Assembly (NCBI RefSeq): GCF_000525975.1
Contig: NZ_AODK01000024.1
Span: 1-64,000 of the forward strand
Origin: Listeria rocourtiae FSL F6-920
Lineage (GTDB): Bacteria; Bacillota; Bacilli; Lactobacillales; Listeriaceae
Direction: 5' to 3'
Length of the DNA: 64,000 bases
In this document: positions 56,592 through 64,000 of the stretch, piece after piece
How the letters are laid out: each line of letters opens with the position of its first letter
Position numbering within the stretch: position 1 is the first letter of the stretch
The notes under the pieces: model-generated
What the model was told of the DNA's origin: nothing
What the model saw: only the letters and a program-made list of their open reading frames with translations
The model's database searches: none
Made by a program: the position numbers and the translations under genes

Positions 56592-57783
56592 GTTTATTTT
56601 TCTCCTTCTTCCTTAAACTGTCTATTTGTCTATTTGCTATCCTGCGTGAAACGTGTTGCCCTCACATAATAAACACCCCCTAAGTTGTGACAGAAACTGT
56701 ATCCTCATTCATATTTATTAAAAATATGAAATCCTCTGATTAGTGTTCGGTTTATGCTTTGGAATACACCCCTGCAGTCTTTGCTCGAAGTAAAACGAAT
56801 TACTTCACTCTTGCTGTATGAATTATATCATAAGATTTTAGAGCAACTGGGCGATGTTTTTTCTGTAAATCGCCAATTTCTTCTAAAAAGAAATGTAGTT
56901 GGACGATATATCCATTTCAATTTGTAAATAATTTTACTTTTGTTATACTTGGGTGAAATCTTTGTTAAATCTAGCGAAATTAGAGTTAGATTATTTTGAT
57001 TATTTTGGTTTTTAATTAATGAAATCGTGGAAATAACTTATTTTTTGGGGTTTTGCGTCATATTCTTTTACTGTAGTGCGGTTTTCAATTCCTAATAGTC
57101 TAGTGTAAAATAATTATTTTCAAACGTTTATTTCGTATATTTCTCTTCTTTTATCTTAATTCGCTTTGTTTTAACTACTTTGTAAGACTAATAAAATTGT
57201 TTTTTTTGGTAACAAATTTTCACTTATTTTAGGCGATTTTTGCTTACTATACTCTAAATTTGCAGATTTATCACACTTTTGATGTAACTTATCTTGCTTG
57301 TTGTTTGAATTGCCATACATCACTGACATTTCATTCTGGATGCTGTGCAACCTTGGCTGGCCTCACCTCCTTTAAATATGTGTATTCCATTCTTTTAATC
57401 TAAAAATACCTCTTATTACAGTTAATATTAGATTATTAATTCATTATAGAAATTGATTGATTGATTGTATGAAGATTTTTTTGAGGGTTTTTGAAGTGTT
57501 TCTTTCATACTGCACGATGCAGTGGATTGGTCGGGGGATGACCAGAAGAAGAATTTCTGCTAAGTACCTGTCGCTTGAACCGCTCTGTTTCTTGATGCGT
57601 TTCGTTCTCGGTACCTCTTACAGTTATAAGAATACTACAAAAAAAAAGCGAAACTGGGATTATTATCAAAAACTTCTTAAATCAAGAAATTTTTGACGCA
57701 CTTGATTAAATAAAATGACAAATATAAATTATGGTGCTATATTGAGCATATTAGAAAGTCGTGCTTTAGGAGCGTGTTTAGTT
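56592..57783. other. Long AT-rich spacer between adhesin and Mga-like regulator
   Basis: About 1.19 kb without a supportable gene. It must hold the divergent promoters of both flanking genes. Visible structure: CATATTT/AAATATG palindrome (56711-56729), GGCGAT/ATCGCC inverted repeat (56850-56874), and an orphan AAAGGAGGTGAGG ribosome-like site on the minus strand near 57364-57376, followed only by short open frames. The 79-codon plus-strand frame at 57457-57696 has no ribosome site and no recognisable domain. Confidence 0.5.
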
Positions 57784-59253
57784 ATGAAAAACCTCGTCAT
57801 CGCGTCAGAATACCGGAAACTAAGATTATTGCATATTTTGTTTACGGCGGAGCAGGATTATACGAAAAAGGAGCTCGCTGGTTTGCTCCATTGTTCCATT
57901 AAAACCCTTGAGACCGATATTAAGGGCTTGCAGGAAATTTTTGATCCAGCTATTGCTTATGTCCATGAAGATGAGTATCATGTTTTATTAGACGTTGGAG
58001 AGCAAGTTAATTTCTCCTATTTATATGCTATGGCTGTAAGCAATTCGTATATGTATTTGATTTCTAAAGATATTTTTTCAGGAAAGCGTCAAAATTTATC
58101 AGATTGGGCAGAGGATAATTTCAGTAGCTTACCAACGATGTATCGCCGTATGCGTCAAATTGATACGTACCTTGCAGAAAGTCGTCTTGTTCTAGAGACT
58201 ACGCCTCTTGATATTAAGGGATCGGAAATTCGACTACGTTTTTATTATTTCCAGATCTATAGTCGCTCTTATCCTTATACGAAATGGCCATTTCCAGAAA
58301 TTCCATATTTGCAGGTAAACGAATTTATCAAGACTGTTGAGCGTTGTTTTGGTATTTATTTTTCTCTACCAGCGCGGATTAATTATGCGATTGCAATTGC
58401 TGTTTGTTTGGAACGTTTGAAGCAAGGTTATCACTATAAGATGTCTGTAGAAGATCTAAATTCCTGGAAAAGTATTGCCGAGGCACAACGCGAATTCCAT
58501 CCAGTCGATTACTCCATTTTAGATAATATCATCGGTTTTCCGTTGCCAAAACATGAGTGCTATATCAATGTATTGATGTGCTTTTGGACGAAATTTTCCT
58601 ATGTAGATGAGGGACAAGCTAGCATACGTGTGAAACATAGTCAGATAGTTAACCCGCATAAATATGAACTAGCAAATGATTTGGTCAAGATTTTAGAAGA
58701 TTATCAGATTCATAATAGTACGCATATTGCGGCTGAAACTATTGATTTTCTAACACGGTTCCTCTTTATTGATAAGATGAATATCTTGCCGGAAGTCCCA
58801 TATGCCCATGTAGCACCAGATAAACACGAACTTAGTAAAAAAATAAGATCAGTGTTAAACACCTACGAAACCAACCCAAATCATCATTATATACGTTCTA
58901 ATAAGGCGATGATGATTCATTACTTGACTGATTTCTACAATACTGTGATTCAACAAGAACAGCAGTATCGGATACTCCATGTCAAAATCGTATCTGAGAA
59001 CGGCTATTTTTGGGAGGAATATTTGCGTACCGAGTTACGTAAGCGTTATTCAGACGAACAAATTATTATTTGTGATGAGCTACATTCACACGAGCACATG
59101 CAACACATCGATTTGATTATTAGCGACTTCCCTTTTTATGAAGAAACAGGCATTACTTCCGATATACTTGTTTGGAATATGCCACCTGCAAAAAAAGATT
59201 ATGAACAACTTAATATATTTTTGAAAAGAAAAAATGATGCTTTTCCTAACTAG
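57784..59253 (+). CDS. Mga/AtxA-like transcriptional regulator
   Basis: A 489-aa regulator of the Mga family: an N-terminal HTH_Mga (about 8-60, EYRKLRLLHILFTAEQDYTK, then KELAGLLHCSIKTLETDIKG), two helical PRD-like central domains (about 160-390), and a C-terminal EIIB-like fold (about 400-489, including HIDLIISDFPF). Such regulators control surface-protein and virulence genes in streptococci and bacilli, sometimes through PTS phosphorylation of PRD histidines. The ATG at 57784 has AGGAG 11 bases upstream; the longer frame from 57715 has none. The divergent adhesin and the WxL gene nearby are the obvious candidate targets. Confidence 0.85.
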   Translation: MKNLVIASEYRKLRLLHILFTAEQDYTKKELAGLLHCSIKTLETDIKGLQEIFDPAIAYVHEDEYHVLLDVGEQVNFSYLYAMAVSNSYMYLISKDIFSGKRQNLSDWAEDNFSSLPTMYRRMRQIDTYLAESRLVLETTPLDIKGSEIRLRFYYFQIYSRSYPYTKWPFPEIPYLQVNEFIKTVERCFGIYFSLPARINYAIAIAVCLERLKQGYHYKMSVEDLNSWKSIAEAQREFHPVDYSILDNIIGFPLPKHECYINVLMCFWTKFSYVDEGQASIRVKHSQIVNPHKYELANDLVKILEDYQIHNSTHIAAETIDFLTRFLFIDKMNILPEVPYAHVAPDKHELSKKIRSVLNTYETNPNHHYIRSNKAMMIHYLTDFYNTVIQQEQQYRILHVKIVSENGYFWEEYLRTELRKRYSDEQIIICDELHSHEHMQHIDLIISDFPFYEETGITSDILVWNMPPAKKDYEQLNIFLKRKNDAFPN

Positions 59254-59290
59254 ACTAACCAAGTCATCATCAACTCCCAGCACGAAAAAA

Positions 59291-59422
59291 TGGGGCTGGT
59301 CCATAAACCAAATAAATCGGCGATAAGCGCTCGATTTGTGCCAAGCAAGATTTACGTCTTACCCGAAAAAGGGAGTCGTGATATCTTGCTTATTTTTGGT
59401 TAGAACTATTTTTTGTCCCCCC
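59291..59422. repeat. 132-bp intergenic repeat, uninterrupted copy
   Basis: It runs from TGGGGCTGG to GTCCCCCC and matches, in reverse, the arms of the element at 10815-11241. Matching parts include AATAAGCAAGATA, CACAAATCGAGCG and CGATTTATTTGG (some positions differ). Here the arms are contiguous at CGAGCG. It lies 38 bases after the Mga-like gene. Confidence 0.65.
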
Positions 59423-59467
59423 TTCCAGACTATAGAAAAATCACTTTACGTGATTTCCTATCAAACT

Positions 59468-59528
59468 TCAGCGTGTCGACAAATACTTAGTTTTTAACGA
59501 TGAAAATGAGCTTTTGTCGACATGCTGA
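59468..59528. repeat. 61-bp inverted-repeat element
   Basis: TCAGCGTGTCGACAAA and TTTGTCGACATGCTGA are inverse with one mismatch around a 29-base loop. The ends resemble those of 30397-30521. No U-run follows, so it is not a simple terminator. Confidence 0.6.
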
Positions 59529-59556
59529 GTCTGAGGCAAAAGGTTCTTTGACCTAG

Positions 59557-59605
59557 AAAAATACGTATCAAAAATCTAAATTCAGATTTTTGATACGTAT
59601 TTTTT
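59557..59605. terminator. Strong hairpin, probable terminator of the Mga-like gene
   Basis: A perfect stem of about 20 bp (AAAATACGTATCAAAAATCT and its inverse) with a 6-base loop is followed by T-rich sequence. It lies 300 bases after the gene, beyond the two repeat elements. Confidence 0.75.
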
Positions 59606-59620
59606 CTTTTTTCTATATAC

Positions 59621-59669
59621 AAAAAAGGATGGAACATCCGTTGATACTAATCAACTTTTGTCCCATCCT
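59621..59669 (-). terminator. Terminator after the WxL gene
   Basis: On the minus strand GGATGG / CCATCC and inner GTTGAT / ATCAAC pair, followed by U6. It lies 42 bases beyond the WxL stop. Confidence 0.75.
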
Positions 59670-59710
59670 CAAAACTACGCTTTATATAAATCGGCGTATT
59701 ATTTATTCAA

Positions 59711-60442
59711 TTATGCAGGTGTATCTGTTAATTCCCATGTTAGCGTTGCTTCATACTTACCTGGAATTTTCGAAGTTTTACCTGGTACACTAAGCTTAAT
59801 GCTATCTGCGGCTTCTGTTGCATCTGCTCCAAACATGTCAACCCATGTTCCCATACCTTGGTCTTCTTCTGCGCTCATAACATCTGATGACGTTCCTGCT
59901 GGATCAAGAGTAAATCCTGACGCTGTTGGCGCGTCACTTTCAGATGCAGAATTTAATGTTGGGTTCTCAAAGCTTAATACCGCACCTACTAATTCAGACG
60001 TACCATTTACAAATTGACCATCTTGTTTTACTGTTAAATGCCAACCTGCATTGGAACCACGGTTATCTGTAATTTGAATATAGTTTGGAATATCTTTAAC
60101 TGTTTCAGCTGCACCAACTTTAATTTGGTCCAGTTTAGCTGAGTAGACTTCATTATTACCAGAAATTTTTTGCTCACCAAAATGAATGTTCGAGATGTAA
60201 TCAATACTTAAAGGACCCGCTGTACCTGCTGGATGATCTGGATCAACTGGCACGACTACTTCAGGATTTCCTGGATCAGTTGGGTCAACCGGATTAGTAA
60301 TTGTATCATTAGGTATAAAGCTGACGTCTGCTTTAGAGCCTAATGTCCCGCCATCTGCTGCGGAAGCGATTGTTCCTGTACCCGTTCCGACGAACGTTGC
60401 AACAGTTACCATACCTACGACTACGAATTTCGTTAATTTCAT
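59711..60442 (-). CDS. WxL-domain surface protein
   Basis: A 243-aa secreted protein that binds peptidoglycan non-covalently through its C-terminal WxL domain. A signal peptide (about 1-29, ending TIASAADG) is followed by a Pro/Asp-rich linker (PVDPTDPGNPEVVVPVDPDH) and the WxL domain (about 75-243) with both motifs: GWHLTVKQD and the terminal LTWELTDT. WxL genes usually occur in clusters with DUF916/DUF3324 and other WxL genes; this one is alone. The start has GAAGGAATTG upstream. An Mga-like regulator lies convergent to it. Confidence 0.92.
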   Translation of the reverse strand: MKLTKFVVVGMVTVATFVGTGTGTIASAADGGTLGSKADVSFIPNDTITNPVDPTDPGNPEVVVPVDPDHPAGTAGPLSIDYISNIHFGEQKISGNNEVYSAKLDQIKVGAAETVKDIPNYIQITDNRGSNAGWHLTVKQDGQFVNGTSELVGAVLSFENPTLNSASESDAPTASGFTLDPAGTSSDVMSAEEDQGMGTWVDMFGADATEAADSIKLSVPGKTSKIPGKYEATLTWELTDTPA

Positions 60443-60563
60443 ATTATCAATTCCTTCTCTCGTTTTTATTTGTGTCCCTTACAGACCTAAGAATACTATA
60501 CAAAACGCAGAAAAAAGGAATAATGTCAAAAAATATCGAAACGCAGAAAAAAATGAGAATCTC

Positions 60564-61428
60564 TTAAGCTTTTGTCACGCCAATCAGCACCCCACCAATA
60601 ACAACAAAAACCACACCACTAACAACAAAGATAATTTCTTTGCGCGTTTTGCGTTCATCTAATAGTAAAATTGCGCCAAGCGTGGAAATAACAACACCAA
60701 GCTGCGATAAAGAGAACCCAGTCGCAACCCCGACAATACTGTTCGCGTAAAGCATCGCCACATTTCCCAGTGCCCAAATCATACCAGGAATCACGAGCCA
60801 CGCTGTTTTTTTTAATGAAGCGACTTTCCTTATCATCCTTGCTTTGCGCCGTCATAATGAACGCCGCAACCACCATACCAATCGCTTGTGGCAAAATCGC
60901 ATCCCATCCATTAATTGCAAAACCTTGAATAATCACAACATAGCTAATGTAACCAGCTGACGAAATGGTCAGTGCAAGCAATCCTCGATTCAGCATCGCC
61001 TGCCCGGCTTCTTCTTTTTCCGCATAAGATGTCATAAAAATACCTACAATAATTAGTGCTAACGCAATAAACCCGAATACGATTCGAAACAGTGTATCCC
61101 ATTCATGAAATAGTAAAACCCCACACAGTGTTGTCCCAACAAGCTGCATTCCAGTAGAGATTGGCATCGCCTTTGAAACACCGATTAGCTTAAACGACTT
61201 CAATTGAAACATCTGTCCAACGCTCCACAAACACCCTGTGGCAAAGCTAATCAACACCGTTTTCAGAGTATAAACCGGATCTGTGAATAAAAATGCAATA
61301 CAGGCAAATACAAGCGCACCAAAAGTAATCCCCATTGTTTGTTGTCTTGTAGTTCCACCAATTTTTGTAATAACTAACGGCATAAACCCCCATAACAAAG
61401 CTGGTATAAGCGCTATCAAAATATTCAT
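60564..61428 (-). pseudogene. glcU: GRP family sugar transporter (GlcU/RbsU-like), frameshifted in a T8 run
   Basis: A ten-helix transporter of the glucose/ribose porter family, probably a proton-coupled glucose uptake protein. The start MNILIALIPALLWGFMPLVI, GCLWSVGQMFQLKSFKLIGV, and the C-terminal [20 protein letters not shown] plus [17 protein letters not shown] are typical. The frame breaks at T8 (60806-60813); with seven the halves join as [14 protein letters not shown], giving 287 aa, the family length. The ATG at 61428 follows GGGAGGAAATG. It stands alone. Sugar specificity is inferred. Confidence 0.85.
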
Positions 61429-61706
61429 CTATCCCATTTCCTCCCTCAATAATCAAAACCGAATATGTATTTTATATCTTAAAAAAGATTATCCCATATT
61501 CTATTTCATATGTCGATATTCCTATTTTTTAGTATATATAATGAAAGCCATTTCATAGCAAGCTATTTTATCCACTAGTTGATCTTTTTTGTATCCAAAT
61601 TCTCCAAACCCTTATGCTCCAACCTTTAGAGCCACTTATATTTTCTTACAATTTGTGAATATTTCATGAATAGTCATATTTACTAATAGAAAGTTTCATT
61701 TTCTCC

Positions 61707-61735
61707 TTGCATATTAAGGTAAATTAGTTTAGAAT
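61707..61735 (+). promoter_or_regulatory. Sigma-A promoter of the ABC exporter operon
   Basis: TTGCAT (-35) and TAGAAT (-10) are separated by exactly 17 bases and lie 45 bases before the exporter start. Confidence 0.65.
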
Positions 61736-61779
61736 ATATGTTCGTGCTGGTATTTAACACATATACAAGGAGGTATATA

Positions 61780-63501
61780 ATGAAAGTTTTATTTCAACAT
61801 TTGAAGAAATACAAGCTTCAAACCACGCTCTCCACTCTGTTTATCGTCGTCATGGTTATCTCACAATTATGGCAGCCGAAATTATTACAACAAGTACTGG
61901 AAGCAATTATTAACGATAAGATGGACGAAATCACGCGAATTGGTATTTTACTTATTGTTATTGCGCTCGTCGGACTTATTGCAGGTATCCTAAACACTAT
62001 TCTCTCCGCAAAAGTGGCACAGGGTGTAGGAGCTGATATTCGTGAAACTAGTTTCCGCAAAATTCAAACATTCTCATTCAGCAATATCGAGAGACTTTCT
62101 ACAGGAAACCTAGTTGTTCGCCAAACGAATGATATTACGCAAGTTCAAAACTTAGTGATGATGTCCCTACAATCCATTACTCGAATTCCGATTATGTTTA
62201 TTGGGAGCTTTATTTTAGCGATGTATACCTTACCAGAACTTTGGTGGATTATTATTGTACTCGTTGTGCTCGTTTTCCTAATTGTATTTTTGATTTTTGG
62301 ACGTATGGGGAAACATTTTGGCAAAATTCAAGCTTTTATTGACCGTGTTAATGCGATTGCAAAGGAAAATTTAGCTGGAATGCGCGTTGTTAAATCCTTC
62401 GTGCAAGAAGATAACGAATTGGAACGCTTTACAAAGACGAGTGATAAGTTAACACATCACACCATCGTAGTTGGACAACTTTTCTCCATTATGATTCCCG
62501 CGTTTATGCTTGTTTCAAATATGGCCGTTGTAGCAGCGATTTTCTTTGCTGGTGATTTGGTGAAAGACAATCCCGAAGTTATCGGAGCTATTGCTTCTTT
62601 CATGAACTACTTAATGCAAATTATGATGGCGATTATTATCGGTGGTATGATGATGATGATGGCCTCACGTGCGATGATTTCACTAAAACGTATCGGCGAA
62701 GTTTTAGAAACAGAGCCTGACATTACGTATGATGAAAATGCTCCAAAACAAGATTTAGTCGGTAGTGTTGAGTTCCGCGATGTAAGTTTCCAATATGAAG
62801 GGGACGAAACAAAAGCCCTAAAAAACATCTCATTCGAAGCGAAGCCTGGGGAAATGGTCGGAATCGTTGGTGCAACAGGATCTGGTAAATCGACTTTAGC
62901 TCAACTGATTCCACGATTGTACGACCCAACCGAGGGTGAAATTTTGATTGGTGGAACGGACTTGAAGAAAGTGAATAAGCAGACGTTACGTGATACGGTT
63001 TCGCTAGTATTGCAACGCGCGATTCTTTTCTCTGGCTCCATCGCTGAGAACTTACGTCATGGTAAAAAAGATGCAACATCAGAGGACATGGATAAAGCAA
63101 CACGTATTGCACAGGCGAAGGAATTTATCGAACGTCAAGCTGATGTTTATGAGGCACCAATCGTAGAACGTGGCAATAACTTCTCTGGTGGTCAAAAACA
63201 ACGCCTTTCCATCTCACGTGGTATTATCGGCGAGCCAAAAATTCTGATTCTAGATGACTCTACAAGTGCTTTAGATGCACGCAGTGAAAAGCTTGTCAAA
63301 GAGGCGCTGAGCAATGAATTAGGCGACACAACAACATTCATTATTGCCCAAAAAATCTCATCTGTTATTCATGCAGACAAAATTCTCGTTCTTGATGCTG
63401 GGGAACTTGTTGGCGTTGGAACACATAAAGAATTAGTCGAGACAAGTGACGTTTACAGAGAAATCTATGACACACAAAAGGGAAAGGAGGTTGACGCGTA
63501 A
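61780..63501 (+). CDS. Heterodimeric ABC multidrug exporter, subunit with degenerate site
   Basis: An ABC exporter half of 573 aa: six helices (about 15-300) and a nucleotide-binding domain. Walker A is GATGSGKST (about 366), the signature is [15 protein letters not shown] and Walker B ends [12 protein letters not shown], with Asp where the catalytic Glu is expected. The switch histidine is replaced by Gln in [10 protein letters not shown]. This is the degenerate partner of BmrC/LmrC/YheI type heterodimers. The ATG at 61780 has AAGGAGG 7 bases upstream; the longer frame from 61738 starts inside the promoter leader. The partner gene starts on its stop codon (TAATG). Confidence 0.9.
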   Translation: MKVLFQHLKKYKLQTTLSTLFIVVMVISQLWQPKLLQQVLEAIINDKMDEITRIGILLIVIALVGLIAGILNTILSAKVAQGVGADIRETSFRKIQTFSFSNIERLSTGNLVVRQTNDITQVQNLVMMSLQSITRIPIMFIGSFILAMYTLPELWWIIIVLVVLVFLIVFLIFGRMGKHFGKIQAFIDRVNAIAKENLAGMRVVKSFVQEDNELERFTKTSDKLTHHTIVVGQLFSIMIPAFMLVSNMAVVAAIFFAGDLVKDNPEVIGAIASFMNYLMQIMMAIIIGGMMMMMASRAMISLKRIGEVLETEPDITYDENAPKQDLVGSVEFRDVSFQYEGDETKALKNISFEAKPGEMVGIVGATGSGKSTLAQLIPRLYDPTEGEILIGGTDLKKVNKQTLRDTVSLVLQRAILFSGSIAENLRHGKKDATSEDMDKATRIAQAKEFIERQADVYEAPIVERGNNFSGGQKQRLSISRGIIGEPKILILDDSTSALDARSEKLVKEALSNELGDTTTFIIAQKISSVIHADKILVLDAGELVGVGTHKELVETSDVYREIYDTQKGKEVDA

Positions 63502-64000
63502 TGACTGAATTTAAACGTATCTGCCGCTTTTTCTGGCACTATTTAAAAGCTTATAAATGGCAACTGAGCGTTATTATTATCGCGATTATCGGTGCTACTT
63601 ATTTACAAGTAAAAGCTCCTGAGTACATTGGAAAAGCTATTCAAGAACTGGCTATCTACGCGCAACGTCTCTTTACAACTGGGGTAGATGATAAAACAGA
63701 TTTCGTTCATATTATCTGGATGCTGATTTTATTTTATCTGTTGCTTGCCGCAGCTACATTTATCCAAACAATCTTGATGGCCGGTGTTTCTGGTAACGCA
63801 ACGAACCGGATGCGTATCGGATTATTCCGCAAGATGGAAAAATTATCAATTCGTTTCTTCGACGGACATAAAGATGGAGAAATGCTGAGTCGTTTTACAA
63901 GTGACTTGGATAACATCTCAAACACACTAAACCAAGCGCTCGTACAAGTTTTGTCCAATGTAGCGCTCATGATTGGTGTTATTATCATGATGTATCAACA
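63501..64000 (+). CDS. Heterodimeric ABC multidrug exporter, second subunit, 3' end outside window
   Basis: The partner of the preceding gene; only the first 166 codons lie in the window. It starts [20 protein letters not shown], followed by the first transmembrane helix, [20 protein letters not shown] and the coupling segment [27 protein letters not shown] at 63484-63490 and the one-base overlap TAATG show coupled translation. The canonical ATPase site is expected in the unseen part, as in BmrD/LmrD/YheH. Confidence 0.9.
   Translation, partial: MTEFKRICRFFWHYLKAYKWQLSVIIIAIIGATYLQVKAPEYIGKAIQELAIYAQRLFTTGVDDKTDFVHIIWMLILFYLLLAAATFIQTILMAGVSGNATNRMRIGLFRKMEKLSIRFFDGHKDGEMLSRFTSDLDNISNTLNQALVQVLSNVALMIGVIIMMYQ

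Noticed and set aside
57171-57345. Small minus-strand ORF after the orphan ribosome site
   Set aside because: The nearest frame of useful length starts 35 or more bases from the site and has only low-complexity Lys/Asn/Ser composition; kept only as part of the spacer finding.
57457-57696. Plus-strand open frame of 79 codons before the Mga-like gene
   Set aside because: No ribosome site, no recognised domain, lies in the promoter spacer.
1-64000. tRNA, rRNA, riboswitch, prophage or insertion-sequence genes
   Set aside because: None could be seen: no tRNA-like cloverleaf, no conserved riboswitch core before any gene and no transposase or integrase reading frame.

Overview
The window looks like a low-GC Gram-positive chromosome of the Listeriaceae (Listeria in the broad sense). 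The evidence is the order hemQ – BceAB-type (AnrAB-like) transporter, the TagGH wall-polymer exporter, the heterodimeric ABC exporter, a WxL surface protein, a large secreted adhesin with bacterial Ig repeats, strong aGGAGg ribosome sites and U-tailed hairpin terminators. No rRNA, tRNA, phage, insertion sequence or CRISPR array was seen. Genus-level placement is an inference; no database was searched.

Layout. 1-5.6 kb: hemQ (5' end outside the window), AnrAB-like peptide-antibiotic transporter, a DUF1801 protein, and a leftward group (maltose acetyltransferase, DUF5327, DUF423). 5.7-13.9 kb: housekeeping genes (DoxX, HAD phosphatase, pyridoxine kinase, CtaM, LCP ligase, luciferase-like oxidoreductase, metallophosphatase, DUF975, GNAT). 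A composite intergenic repeat with covarying hairpins sits at 10.8-11.2 kb. 14-20 kb: two GntR regulators, CorA, glyoxalase-fold enzymes, an orphan Fis-type peptide and PhzF. 20-27.3 kb: a lipoprotein glycoside-hydrolase candidate, then an Rgg-type regulator facing a small gene and an Ntn amidohydrolase, then the YjeM permease. 27.6-35.5 kb: cardiolipin synthase, AI-2E family transporter, an ldh overlapping a P-type ATPase gene, and a class A beta-lactamase lipoprotein. 35.7-51.6 kb: a leftward surface-polysaccharide block: UDP-ManNAc dehydrogenase, glycosyltransferases, FkbM-like and CgeB-like proteins, an alpha/beta hydrolase, TagG/TagH, an epimerase, a Crp/Fnr regulator, then a VTC-domain protein with DUF4956. 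51.7-56.6 kb: a beta-helix/Ig-repeat adhesin of about 1620 aa. 57.8-60.4 kb: an Mga-like regulator and a lone WxL protein. 60.6-64 kb: a GRP sugar transporter and a heterodimeric multidrug ABC exporter running off the window.

The block at 35-60 kb is largely devoted to the cell surface: nucleotide-sugar formation, sugar transfer, export through TagGH, and secreted wall-associated proteins with nearby regulators.

A striking feature of the whole window is that fifteen genes are broken by eighteen one-frame slips, every one lying in an A/T homopolymer of 6-10 bases. In at least fifteen cases removing one base restores a continuous family-typical protein. Conserved functions such as pdxK, tagG and tagH are among them, so this most likely reflects homopolymer error in the read set. 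These genes are listed as frameshifted loci over their full extent.
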